A program made the translations under genes and the position numbers. From contig SVDS01000015.1 of NCBI GenBank assembly GCA_015057715.1, forward strand, positions 1 to 58,896: DNA of 58,896 bases. Reading direction: 5' to 3'. The stretch is from Paenibacillaceae bacterium (GTDB lineage Bacteria > Bacillota > Clostridia > Lachnospirales > Lachnospiraceae). Under the pieces are notes generated by a model. That model did no database searches. It had not been told where the DNA came from and was given only the letters and a program-made list of their open reading frames with translations. How positions within the stretch are numbered: the first letter of the stretch is position 1; each line of letters opens with the position of its first letter. Below are positions 34,201 through 41,931 of this stretch, piece by piece.

Positions 34201-35098
34201 CTTCTCCATACCATTCATTAAAAAGCTTAAAATGTTCAATATCAATTGCCACCATAAAAAATCCAGAGGAATCTGTATTTTTTAACAGGTAATCCGCTTT
34301 CTCAAAGAACGGTCCATAACGGTAAAGACCAGTCATGGAATCCGTCTCTTCCCTAATCTCCCTAAGTCGTCTTTCCTCTTCTTCATCCTTCTTCTTACGC
34401 TCATCAATATCCTGGATATAACACATAATGATGGCATCTTTATCCGGATTTTCTCCGCTGCGGAATAAAACCAGAATCAGATTCATCCAGCAGTATCCGT
34501 CACCTGGCATCTTCCTGCGGAACTCTCCCCTTAATACCCGGTCGCTGTCCCTTAATCGGGAGGCCATGGAAGATAAATCCCAAAATTCTTCAAAGCTCTG
34601 CTTTTCATCGGGATGCACCATGAAATTCAGTGTTTCCGTAAGAATCTGATCCAACCGGCCTTCCTCAGGAGACAATTCCAGTTTTTCGCTATCATGAAAT
34701 AAAACTTTATAAGTATTCGCTAAAAAATTAAGTTCCAGCAATCCGTCATATACCGTTGACTCAGTCAGATAATAGAACAGATTTTTATTTTTTTCATCTA
34801 CCGGCCGTGACAAAATAAGCCTGCAGTTTTCACTGCCCGGCCAGTCAATCTGCCCGGAAGAAATTGCCATCCAGGCCTGAGAGGCAGTATTATAAGAAAT
34901 CACCGGACCGCCGTTCTCACCTGTCCAGGGGCAGTCCGTACAGGGAGCCGATTTTACTCCTATCCCTTGATAGCAGTGCATTCCTACCTGTAAATTCGGA
35001 TAATATAATTTTGCCATATCATTCAGATATACAATCTTGTAATCCTGGTCAATTATGTAAATACCAGCTTCTCCGTTTTCACACGACATACGCTTCAT
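31289..35098 (-). CDS. Multidomain PAS-GGDEF-EAL-PAS cyclic-di-GMP signalling protein
   Basis: The 1269-residue product (ATG nine bases after AGGAGAGG) has no clear membrane segment. Order: an N-terminal PAS-like sensor with a CTDCPW cysteine motif (about 1-110); a PAS_3-like region (to 235); GGDEF (about 240-410) with the active site read as GGDDF; EAL (about 415-675); then three PAS domains (about 690-1110) and a degenerate C-terminal cyclase-like region. EAL catalytic residues appear intact (Glu in GLESLVRW, SVNMS, EITE, DDFGSGYSS, IKID, IAEGVE, GQGFYY). So phosphodiesterase activity is likely and cyclase activity doubtful. It is a single gene. Confidence 0.9.
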   Translation of the reverse strand: MKRMSCENGEAGIYIIDQDYKIVYLNDMAKLYYPNLQVGMHCYQGIGVKSAPCTDCPWTGENGGPVISYNTASQAWMAISSGQIDWPGSENCRLILSRPVDEKNKNLFYYLTESTVYDGLLELNFLANTYKVLFHDSEKLELSPEEGRLDQILTETLNFMVHPDEKQSFEEFWDLSSMASRLRDSDRVLRGEFRRKMPGDGYCWMNLILVLFRSGENPDKDAIIMCYIQDIDERKKKDEEEERRLREIREETDSMTGLYRYGPFFEKADYLLKNTDSSGFFMVAIDIEHFKLFNEWYGEEEGDRFLIRIGDYLKEIEKFYSSVAGYMGGDDFVILIPEDLSVLEELEDVINIYAKQYGGNAGFMPAFGVYRVEDLSLPVSMMYDRAAIALNSVKGNYTKRVGWYDPGMKRKMESDQVLLSEIQRALEKKEFIFYAQPQCNMLTGRIIGLESLVRWQHPQRGVISPGEFIPLLEQNGFITYLDVYVWEMVCRQLSAWIKEGRRPIPISVNMSRMDIYAIDVVEKFKQLVSRYEIDPKYLEIEITESAYAEDYDLIRKVVEDLRRAGFPVFMDDFGSGYSSLNMLKDVNVDVIKIDTKFLDMNENSKGRGMGILETIVRMARVMQLKVIAEGVEEKEQVDFLINIGCIYGQGFYYHEPLPVHVVEKLLDEDNNLDYRGIQARQLKQLKLEDLFNENIISEAMLNNMLGAIALYEIYEDRCEILRVNEEYYRVTGDNPIDMEERKRYVLNKVYRDDMDWVLNIFEEAYNNPLQGAEGTFRRYRTSGELMWVHLRVFFLREQDDHRLYYGAVRDATEQMEQRQKLKDSQNMLRDVLKIAGKNISFNNIAEENQWAASAVFAQMAPGGLIGVYCDKGLPLYFANNEMLRILNYDSYEEFARETDGLGRNLLHPEDLNMIQGNTLRFMAPGMEYTFRHRLRKKDGTWLWMVAKGRVVQAEDGRFAIVSACMDITDTVLAQKRLQEANRTLRFKNDELEFLSSGMLGGYYRCRKSEDMEFLYTSPRFLEILGYSSDELNELFQNRLLNMIHPGDREKIRLMTETLSPDESLKGVEYRILTRNGYKWILCHSRLSVKSGDSFLYGVMLDIEELGELYSQVEECRTPLLPEGVRFFQNRDAAVGRMHNYLSRHRFLTSGLLLFSFHGGNNDPNSARQAFLEQALFMKRFFREDDIMCLDGDYEVLILCRNIKEEDIKVKCRRILKELRYQMMSQISKALLPVRAGLTVIRVQDDDFEECYDRVKASLLKNALSTDQEL

Positions 35099-35119
35099 AA
35101 GCTCCCGCCTCTCCTGCAA

Positions 35120-35443
35120 TATATCTTCTTTGCAGTAACTAAATTAAGGTATATTATAGTATGAAAATGTAGTTTTCGTCAACACGTTAGCAATATACCG
35201 CGGCAGAATTTTTATTCATAACAAATCATAATTATTCATATTTAATCAAAAACCTGCCCAATTATTTTTTTGAAACAAAATTATTTCAGGTATTTTTTTC
35301 CTATTTCCATGATAAACAGGGAATTTCACGTTCCTGTAAATTATACCTGTCTATCGATAGCAGGACGAAATATTTTTAATTCCAGGGTTTAATATGCAAG
35401 GAATTTTTCTTATTTTATTAATAAATATTTTTATACGGACAAG
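35120..35443. other. Non-coding AT-rich gap upstream of the GGDEF-EAL gene
   Basis: No credible ORF is present. The stretch holds the likely promoter region of the GGDEF-EAL gene and a 19-bp near-palindrome, CCTG-T-CTATCGATAG-CAGG (35346-35364). Nothing else is recognisable. Confidence 0.6.
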
Positions 35444-35510
35444 CAAAAAGCATGACAGCTACGGAAGCTGTCGATTTTTCTCAGACGGCTTCCCGGGACG
35501 GCTGTCATGC
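35444..35510 (-). terminator. Terminator of the ligase / DapF-like operon
   Basis: On the minus strand GCATGACAGC pairs with GCTGTCATGC around a long stem-forming loop, followed by TTTTTG, 15 bp after the DapF-like stop codon. Confidence 0.75.
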
Positions 35511-35524
35511 CTAAATATTTCTTT

Positions 35525-36385
35525 TTACTGAAGTGCCTTCACTTGTTCTGCAAATTCATGAGACAGGATAAATCTGCCTACATAACCCACTTCTCCTGTC
35601 ATCAGAACACTGTAATCTTCCTTAATTTCCACTTCCAGAACCCCGCCTGGCATATGCACATACATCTTTGGATCTGTCAGTCCCATACGGTATGCGGCTC
35701 CGGCTGCTGCGCAGCCGCTGGTTCCGGAGGCAAGGGTATAACCGGCTCCTCTTTCATAGATCTCAATTTCAATATTGGTGCGGTCCAGCACCTTTAAAAG
35801 CTGGGTATTGATCCGTTCCGGAAAATACTCGGCATTTTCAGAATGTTTCCCGATCCGGCATACCAGATCCTTTGATATATCATTTAACCAGATTACACAG
35901 TGGGGATTTCCAATGCTTACACAGGTAACACGGTAAGGGATGCTGCCAAACAGCATGGTTTCATTTAGAACCTCTCTTCTTGGGCCTGTAACAGGTATTT
36001 CATCACTGTAAAAGCTAAGTTTGCCCATGGAAACTTTAATCTTGGTTCCCTCTTCATTCAAATACTGGATGGTCTGCTCTCCGCTTAAGGTGTTGATTAC
36101 AAACTTATTTTTCTGAACATAACCGGCATCCTTTAAATATTTCCCGAATATCCGTACACCGTTTCCGCTTAACTCCGCTTCACTTCCATCGGGATTTAAT
36201 ATTTTTACTTCCAGCTTATCCTGCCCCATGATGGGTCCAACCAACAGCCCGTCTGAGCCCACACCGAAGTTCCGGTCACAAATCAGCCGGATATTCTCCT
36301 TTGTCAGTTTGCATTCATTTTTATTGGGATCAAAAATAAGATAATCATTTCCAAGACCATGATATTTTTCCAAAGTTATATTCAT
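35525..36385 (-). CDS. DapF-superfamily epimerase paralogue with both catalytic cysteines replaced by serine
   Basis: The 286-residue protein has the DapF two-lobe fold: LGNDYLIFD near residue 11, FGVGSDGLL near 40, NPDGSEAELSGNGVR near 70, SIGNPHCV near 157 and ERGAGYTLASGTSG near 212. In DapF the second and fifth of these read MCGNG and ACGTG; here both are Ser (LSGNG, ASGTSG). Ser at both sites is known in some relatives acting on hydroxyproline-type substrates, so it may be an epimerase of another amino acid, a dehydratase, or inactive. It overlaps the upstream D-Ala-D-X ligase gene by four bases. A normal dapF lies at 16586-17398, so this one is not the lysine enzyme. Confidence 0.85.
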   Translation of the reverse strand: MNITLEKYHGLGNDYLIFDPNKNECKLTKENIRLICDRNFGVGSDGLLVGPIMGQDKLEVKILNPDGSEAELSGNGVRIFGKYLKDAGYVQKNKFVINTLSGEQTIQYLNEEGTKIKVSMGKLSFYSDEIPVTGPRREVLNETMLFGSIPYRVTCVSIGNPHCVIWLNDISKDLVCRIGKHSENAEYFPERINTQLLKVLDRTNIEIEIYERGAGYTLASGTSGCAAAGAAYRMGLTDPKMYVHMPGGVLEVEIKEDYSVLMTGEVGYVGRFILSHEFAEQVKALQ

Positions 36386-37407
36386 TCTAATGCCCCTTTC
36401 CCATGTCTGACAATTAAGTCACACAGTTCCTGATAAGAGATTCCTGCAGCTTTTGCTTCCTGGGGGAGTAAGCTGTAAGGTGTCATCCCCGGTAATGTAT
36501 TTGCTTCCAGACAGTAAATACTGCCATCTTGTTCCATCATAAAATCCACTCTGGAGTAATAACCAAGTGAAAGAACCTTATGTACTTTTACAGCCAGATC
36601 AGCCAGTTGATCTGCTTCTTCTTTTGAAAGGCTGGCAGGACAGATCTCCTCTGTCTTACCCGGCTGGTATTTGTTCTCATAATCATAAAAGCCGCTTATG
36701 GGCTTAATCTCAATAGCTGGAAGTGCTGTTCCTCCAAGTATACCCACTGAAAATTCCCTTCCGGTAACTTTCGCCTCGGCAAGCACCGTGTTTTCACAGG
36801 AAAATGCAGTCTCAAGTGCCTTCTTCCACTGCCCTTCCTCTTCCACCATGGTTACTCCCACGCTGGACCCGCAACCGCATGGTTTGACAACACAGGGAAA
36901 TACAAAAGGCTCTGCGTCAGATCCTTTTTCATAAAGTCTCCATTCAGGAGTTTTAATATTCTCCTCCCGCATTAAAAGCTTAGCCAGATGCTTATCCATG
37001 GCTTTAAAGCAGCCCTCGTATCCGGTTCCCGTATAAGGAATCCCAAAGCCGTCAAGAATTGCCTGAATCTGGCCGTTTTCTCCTGCCCCTCCATGGAGCG
37101 CCAGAAAAACCATCTCCGACTCCATACATGCTTCCATCACCCGGTTTCCCATAATTCCACCCAGGCTTCCCCTCCGTTTTACATGTGCTAAATCGGGAGC
37201 ATTCTCGCCAATGTGACTGGAAAATTCCATGCCATCTTCTAAATGGTAAAACCGGATTTCTTCTCCGTCCGGAATTCCCAGATAAGAATCTATCAAACAT
37301 ACTTCATGCCCCTGCTCCATCAGTGCATTTGTAATCATGGCCCCTGAGGATAAGGACACTTCCCGTTCCGGGCTGTATCCGCCCGCCAGTACTGCTATTT
37401 TCATCAT
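36382..37407 (-). CDS. D-alanine-D-alanine ligase family protein (ATP-grasp)
   Basis: The 341-residue ATP-grasp enzyme shows the Ddl motifs: AVLAGGYSPEREVSLSSG near residue 5, LALHGGAGENGQIQ near 103, PCVVKPCGCGSSVGV near 178, FYDYENKYQPG near 250, and EANTLPGMTPYSLLP near 303. The FYDY-x-x-KY loop and SL pair are those of D-Ala-D-Ala ligases rather than D-lactate types, but substrate at the second site cannot be read. It is coupled to the Ser-Ser DapF-like gene, hinting at a dedicated D-amino acid substrate. A divergent AraC gene is 137 bp away. The start could be either of two adjacent ATGs. Confidence 0.88.
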   Translation of the reverse strand: MMKIAVLAGGYSPEREVSLSSGAMITNALMEQGHEVCLIDSYLGIPDGEEIRFYHLEDGMEFSSHIGENAPDLAHVKRRGSLGGIMGNRVMEACMESEMVFLALHGGAGENGQIQAILDGFGIPYTGTGYEGCFKAMDKHLAKLLMREENIKTPEWRLYEKGSDAEPFVFPCVVKPCGCGSSVGVTMVEEEGQWKKALETAFSCENTVLAEAKVTGREFSVGILGGTALPAIEIKPISGFYDYENKYQPGKTEEICPASLSKEEADQLADLAVKVHKVLSLGYYSRVDFMMEQDGSIYCLEANTLPGMTPYSLLPQEAKAAGISYQELCDLIVRHGKGALE

Positions 37408-37544
37408 TCATTCCTTTTCATTCCAGTATTTGATTGATACTATCTATTATAAACAGCACTTTCCAGCATTTCTATTAATATAATGCTTTATATATTGCAA
37501 ATTGTGTTGTATTATAAAACGGAAAGGAGGTGTCACCTGCTACA

Positions 37545-38399
37545 ATGAATAACTATGAAAAACGGGGATATCTAAACAGCAATTTTAAGCTGTTCCACCT
37601 TATGGACGAAGGTAAGCTAAGCTATGATTACCACTATCATGATTTTGATAAAATAATTATCTTTATCCAGGGATCTGTTACATACAGGATTGAAGGCTGC
37701 GCCTATTCTCTGGAACCATATGATATCATACTGGTAAGCCATAATGACATACACCGGCCGGATATAGCAGCACACATTCCTTACGAAAGAATCATTGTCT
37801 ATCTTTCACCCGGATTTTTGAACGCATACCAGTCAGATGACTATGATTTAAGCGCCTGCTTTCAAAAATCCAGAGAGCTTCATTCCCATGTACTGAGAAT
37901 CCACTCCATGGAGAAGAGCAGTTTGTACCGGACATTAACCAATTTGGAATATGCCTGCACCCATGACGGCTATGCAAAAGATTTATACTGTCAGGTAGTC
38001 TTTCTTGAATTTATGATTCAGTTAAACCGTGCCTCTCTGACAAACAGAGTCCAGTATCTGCCACCGTCTACCGGAGATGCCAGGATCTTAAGTATTATGG
38101 ATTATATTAACAGCCACCTGACAGAAGACATGACCGTGGATTTAATCTCAGAATCTTTTTTTATCAGCCGCTATCATCTGATGCATCTTTTTAAAGAAGA
38201 GACCGGCTATACCCTTTTTGATTATATTACAGAAAAACGCCTTCTGCTGGCAAGAGAACGCCTAAGAACCGGCATCTCCGTTACCGATGTATGTTTTTCC
38301 TGCGGATTTAAAAATTATTCTACGTTCTCCAGAGCTTATAAAAACAAGTTTCACATCTCGCCATCAGAGACCATAAAAGAGGATACTGGTTTTTTATAA
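37545..38399 (+). CDS. AraC-family transcriptional regulator with cupin sensor
   Basis: The 284-residue product has an N-terminal cupin-like sensor (KLSYDYHYHDFDKIIIFIQGSV near residue 25, with His ligands) and two C-terminal helix-turn-helix motifs (LISESFFISRYHLMHLFKEETG near 200 and VTDVCFSCGFKNYSTFSRAYK near 250). AAAGGAGG lies 14 bases before the ATG; a GTG at 37530 overlaps that site. It is divergent from the ligase gene and may regulate it. Confidence 0.88.
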   Translation: MNNYEKRGYLNSNFKLFHLMDEGKLSYDYHYHDFDKIIIFIQGSVTYRIEGCAYSLEPYDIILVSHNDIHRPDIAAHIPYERIIVYLSPGFLNAYQSDDYDLSACFQKSRELHSHVLRIHSMEKSSLYRTLTNLEYACTHDGYAKDLYCQVVFLEFMIQLNRASLTNRVQYLPPSTGDARILSIMDYINSHLTEDMTVDLISESFFISRYHLMHLFKEETGYTLFDYITEKRLLLARERLRTGISVTDVCFSCGFKNYSTFSRAYKNKFHISPSETIKEDTGFL

Positions 38400-38408
38400 T
38401 ATAACTGC

Positions 38409-38462
38409 CAGACATAAAACATGCGCATGAATCCGGTCATTTACCAGATCCATGCGCATCTT
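38409..38462. terminator. Bidirectional terminator between araC-like and polymerase genes
   Basis: ATGCGCATG pairs with CATGCGCAT around a 22-nt loop containing a small inner stem; T-rich on the minus-strand side, serving mainly the polymerase gene. Confidence 0.65.
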
Positions 38463-38477
38463 CCTATGAGTATTCTT

Positions 38478-39770
38478 TTATTCATGCCTTCCGTTATTCT
38501 TCCAGGAACAGAACACATACAGTGCACCAGTCAGTGCGAAATAAAACCAGGTTGCAGGGTTACTGTACCAGGTTGTAAAAAATGACAGAATTAAATACAT
38601 GGCGAACTGGGCATAAAACAGATAACCAATTGGGTTTCTCACCCGCTTTACAAGGCGCATCAGGAAAAATGCCACGGCTCCCAGGATACAGCTGAACAAG
38701 ATGACTCCCACGATGCCAAAATCATAAAAGGAATCATAAAAAAGAGTCACTGTAGTCAGTTCTTCTTTGGTCACATATATAGGAAAATCCACCAAAGCAG
38801 GTACCAGGAATTTTAATCCGGAAAGCGCCCATAATGGAAACAGCATTCTAAGTCCAAAGGTATGGGAAGGAAGCCATTCCACCAGGCAGTTAAAATTATC
38901 ATAGTTATTGGCAATATACATATACGGCTGTGTGATGAAAATAGGCATCTGACTGTATTTCATCTGAAAAATACCGTTTAAGTAGGTAACATCATGACCT
39001 CTTGCTATGGTAAGAATCACATAGATAGGAATCATTCCAAGCAAAAGCCCCACTCCGTATATAATCTTCAGCCTGTGCTCCATGGCAATGTAGGTAAGAA
39101 TCGCCAGACCCACAGCCAGGATCAGCTGAAAACGGGAAACACATAATACCGGAATCGCACAGGCGATTAAATCCATCAGCACTGTCAGAACCAGCCTGAA
39201 TCCGTTTCGTCCCTGCTCAATGCTGAAATACAGCACAGAAAGAGCTGGCACCAGAACACACGATACAGTAAAATAATGAATTCCCGTAATATGGAATGTG
39301 GAATAGGCATGAGGCATTCCCTTAATGAAAAATGGGATAAATCCCAGTACAGCCGCCTCAGTTAAAAATGCGCCAAGAGACAGTACCGTGGTCAGCAGCA
39401 TAGCCAGAAAAAGAGGTTTTTCGTATCCTTTAAAACTAAACCAGCTGGAACGCTGTCCTCCTGCAGAGCCCTGTGTTCTGATCATGAGTTCAAAGGTCAT
39501 ATAAAAGCCTAAGTATGCCACCAGAAAACAAAGCCAGGTAATGATACTCCAATCAGAAGAAAGCTGAGAAAGCTTTAAGCAGGCAACGCCCTCTCCGCCT
39601 ACCCAGAACAAGGAAAACAATCCCCGTAAATGAATGATATTCTCTGTTCTCCTGTAATCATTCCAGTAGAGAAAGAGTGCCGCAAGCATGAGGATTAAAC
39701 CGGAAAGCCAATAATAACCGGCTCTTGCAAACAGATAAGATGCTGCATAACTGATCAGATAAACGCTCAT
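38478..39770 (-). CDS. Oligosaccharide repeat-unit polymerase-like membrane protein
   Basis: The 430-residue protein has about eleven hydrophobic segments and resembles Wzy-type O-antigen or capsule polymerases (a long outside loop near the middle with Arg and His, DSFYDFGIVGVILFSCILGA near the C-terminus). It likely joins lipid-linked sugar repeats outside the membrane. The start is set at the ATG 10 bases after AGGGG. A longer reading to 39872 would place its first 34 residues inside the ptsI terminator, which argues against it. No other glycan genes are adjacent, so it appears as an orphan. Confidence 0.7.
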   Translation of the reverse strand: MSVYLISYAASYLFARAGYYWLSGLILMLAALFLYWNDYRRTENIIHLRGLFSLFWVGGEGVACLKLSQLSSDWSIITWLCFLVAYLGFYMTFELMIRTQGSAGGQRSSWFSFKGYEKPLFLAMLLTTVLSLGAFLTEAAVLGFIPFFIKGMPHAYSTFHITGIHYFTVSCVLVPALSVLYFSIEQGRNGFRLVLTVLMDLIACAIPVLCVSRFQLILAVGLAILTYIAMEHRLKIIYGVGLLLGMIPIYVILTIARGHDVTYLNGIFQMKYSQMPIFITQPYMYIANNYDNFNCLVEWLPSHTFGLRMLFPLWALSGLKFLVPALVDFPIYVTKEELTTVTLFYDSFYDFGIVGVILFSCILGAVAFFLMRLVKRVRNPIGYLFYAQFAMYLILSFFTTWYSNPATWFYFALTGALYVFCSWKNNGRHE

Positions 39771-39816
39771 CGTAACATATCCCCTTTTGTAAATAATCGC
39801 CTTTTCACCTTTTTTC

Positions 39817-39854
39817 GGAAAAAATGCAGCCGCCTTAACGGCAACAGCTGCATT
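39817..39854 (-). terminator. Terminator after ptsI
   Basis: On the minus strand AATGCAGC pairs with GCTGCATT around a loop with its own GCC/GGC stem, followed by TTTTTT; 18 bp after the ptsI stop. It marks the end of the cda-pts run and sits upstream of the polymerase start chosen above. Confidence 0.82.
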
Positions 39855-39871
39855 CTTTCCCATTCGTTCCA

Positions 39872-41587
39872 TTAGGAACGGCTAATAAAATCTTTCATAT
39901 AATCTTCTACTTCTTTTACAGTAACAAAAGTCATGGCCTTCTCGGCAACTTCCTTAAGCTCCTGTGTGCTGTATCCGGTAATCAGCTTTCTTGCATTTAA
40001 AATAGCAGATGCACTCATACTGAACTCATTTAAGCCAAATGCCAGAAGAAGGGGGATCAGCATAGGATCGCTTGCAGCTTCTCCACACATCCCTACCATA
40101 ATTCCTTCTTTTCTTCCACACTCAATCACGTGGCGAATACTTCTTAAAACAGCCGGATTAAGTGGTGAGTAGAGGTAGGATACCTTGTCATTACCACGGT
40201 CTACAGACATGGTGTACTGAGTCAGATCGTTGGTCCCAATACTGAAGAAATCAACTTCTTTTGCAAATACATCTGCCATCAGCGAAGCTGCTGCTGTTTC
40301 CACCATGATTCCGACCTGAATATCTTTTTTATAGGAAATGGATGCTTCATCCAGTTCTTTTTTAATCTCTTCGATCAAAGCCTTTGCTTCCCGGTATTCC
40401 TCAAGACATGTTACCATAGGTACCATAATGCGGATATTTCCAAATGCACTGGCTCTTAAAAGTGCCCGAAGCTGGGGACGGTAAACATCATCCTTGCGAT
40501 CCAGACAGAAACGGATCGCACGATATCCAAGGAATGGATTCTCATCCTTTTCCAGGCCCATATAAGGGATCTCTTTGTCTCCGCCGATATCCAGAGTACG
40601 GATAATAACCGGCTTGCCGTTCATGGCTGACGCTACCTTGCGGTATGCTTCAAACTGTTCCTCTTCCGTAGGCATGCTGGTCCGGTCCATAAAAAGAAAC
40701 TCTGTCCGGAACAGGCCAACGCCTTCTCCGTCATAATGAAGAACCTTATCCACATCTTCCGGTTTTCCAATGTTGGCAACCAGTTCAATGGTCACTCCAT
40801 CTTTTGTCACAGTTGGTTTTCCAATGTACTGTTCCAGTTCTTTCTTTTCTTTTAAGAATACATCTCTTTTTGCGGTGTACTCTTCTCTTACTGCCTGATC
40901 CGGGTCTGCAAATACCATTCCCTCTGATCCATCTAAGATAAGTTCTGTACCGTCTGTAATCTGGCTCATGATGCCATCTAATGCAACAACGGCTGGAATC
41001 TCCAGGGCTCTTGCAAGAATGGCGCTGTGTGATGTCTTACCACCCAGTTCTGTCACAATACCAGTTACATTGGCAGGATTAATTCCAGCTGTCATGGACG
41101 GAGTTAAATCTCTTGCCACAATCACACTTCCTGCCGGAAGAGCTCCGATATCCACGGAACTGACTCCCAGTAATATCTTTTGCATGCGGGTCTTAATATC
41201 CCTCATATCGGTAGCACGCTGCTGCATCAGTTCATCTCCCATGGAGGCAAACATATCTGCATACGTGTTGCATACAGTCTCAATTGCAAATTCGCTGTTA
41301 ACCATCTCCCCTGAAATGGAAGTTTCAATTTCACCTACCAGCATGGGATCTGAAAGCAGCAGAAGATGTCCGTTAAGAATCTCCGCCTCCTTTTCTCCCA
41401 CTCTTGTGGCAAGATCCTTTGCCAGAGCGTCTGTTTCTTCCATCGCCTGGTTTACAGCCCTCTGAAAGCGGGCTTTTTCCGCATCCACATCTGTAATTGT
41501 GTCTTTTTTAATCTTCAGTTCTGTCTCTTCTACGATAACGGCTTTCCCAATTCCGATTCCCGCAGATGCGCTTGTTCCTTTAAACAT
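39872..41587 (-). CDS. ptsI: Phosphoenolpyruvate-protein phosphotransferase (PTS enzyme I)
   Basis: The 571-residue enzyme starts at the ATG behind AAGGAGG. The phospho-histidine is in GGKTSHSAILARALEIPAV near residue 190, the PEP-binding barrel has GVGLFRTEFLFM near 295 and MVPMVTCLEE near 370, and the active-site Cys is in VGMCGEAASD near 500. It phosphorylates HPr using PEP and so drives sugar uptake. ptsH lies 34 bp upstream. Confidence 0.96.
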   Translation of the reverse strand: MFKGTSASAGIGIGKAVIVEETELKIKKDTITDVDAEKARFQRAVNQAMEETDALAKDLATRVGEKEAEILNGHLLLLSDPMLVGEIETSISGEMVNSEFAIETVCNTYADMFASMGDELMQQRATDMRDIKTRMQKILLGVSSVDIGALPAGSVIVARDLTPSMTAGINPANVTGIVTELGGKTSHSAILARALEIPAVVALDGIMSQITDGTELILDGSEGMVFADPDQAVREEYTAKRDVFLKEKKELEQYIGKPTVTKDGVTIELVANIGKPEDVDKVLHYDGEGVGLFRTEFLFMDRTSMPTEEEQFEAYRKVASAMNGKPVIIRTLDIGGDKEIPYMGLEKDENPFLGYRAIRFCLDRKDDVYRPQLRALLRASAFGNIRIMVPMVTCLEEYREAKALIEEIKKELDEASISYKKDIQVGIMVETAAASLMADVFAKEVDFFSIGTNDLTQYTMSVDRGNDKVSYLYSPLNPAVLRSIRHVIECGRKEGIMVGMCGEAASDPMLIPLLLAFGLNEFSMSASAILNARKLITGYSTQELKEVAEKAMTFVTVKEVEDYMKDFISRS

Positions 41588-41621
41588 AAAATCCTCCTTA
41601 TTAATTAAAAAATAATAAAAT

Positions 41622-41885
41622 CTATTCGCCAAGGCCCCCCTCAACAGCCTTGATCATGGTAGCCAGAGCTTCCTCTTCATCTGCTCCCTCACAGACAAAG
41701 GTAATCTCATCGCCGCTTTTTACGCAGGCTCCCAACACGCTGAGTACACTCTTTGCATTGGCAGTGGTGTTCTTAAAACGAAAACTCACCACTGAATTAA
41801 AGTTCATGGCTTCCCTACAAAGAATCCCTGCCGGTCTAAGGTGCAGACCGGTAGGATTCTTTATAACAACTTTAGCACTGACCAT
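41622..41885 (-). CDS. ptsH: Phosphocarrier protein HPr
   Basis: The 87-residue product starts at the ATG eight bases after GGAGG. The active His is in PTGLHLRPAG near residue 15 and the regulatory Ser in NAKSVLSVLGA near 46, the target of HPr kinase in Firmicutes, so this HPr can serve in catabolite control. It lies 46 bp after cdaR with no terminator between, then ptsI follows. Confidence 0.96.
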   Translation of the reverse strand: MVSAKVVIKNPTGLHLRPAGILCREAMNFNSVVSFRFKNTTANAKSVLSVLGACVKSGDEITFVCEGADEEEALATMIKAVEGGLGE

Positions 41886-41931
41886 ACTGAATTCCTCCAA
41901 CTTTTCTTCATAATACCTCGAAAGGCCCTTT

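Noticed and set aside
35525-36385. Naming this gene dapF
   Set aside because: Both catalytic cysteines are serine and a canonical dapF is present at 16586-17398; the symbol would claim an activity the sequence does not support.
39771-39872. N-terminal extension of the glycan polymerase back to the ptsI stop
   Set aside because: The 34 extra codons fall on the ptsI terminator, carry no RBS and give a hydrophilic basic stretch not expected in this family.
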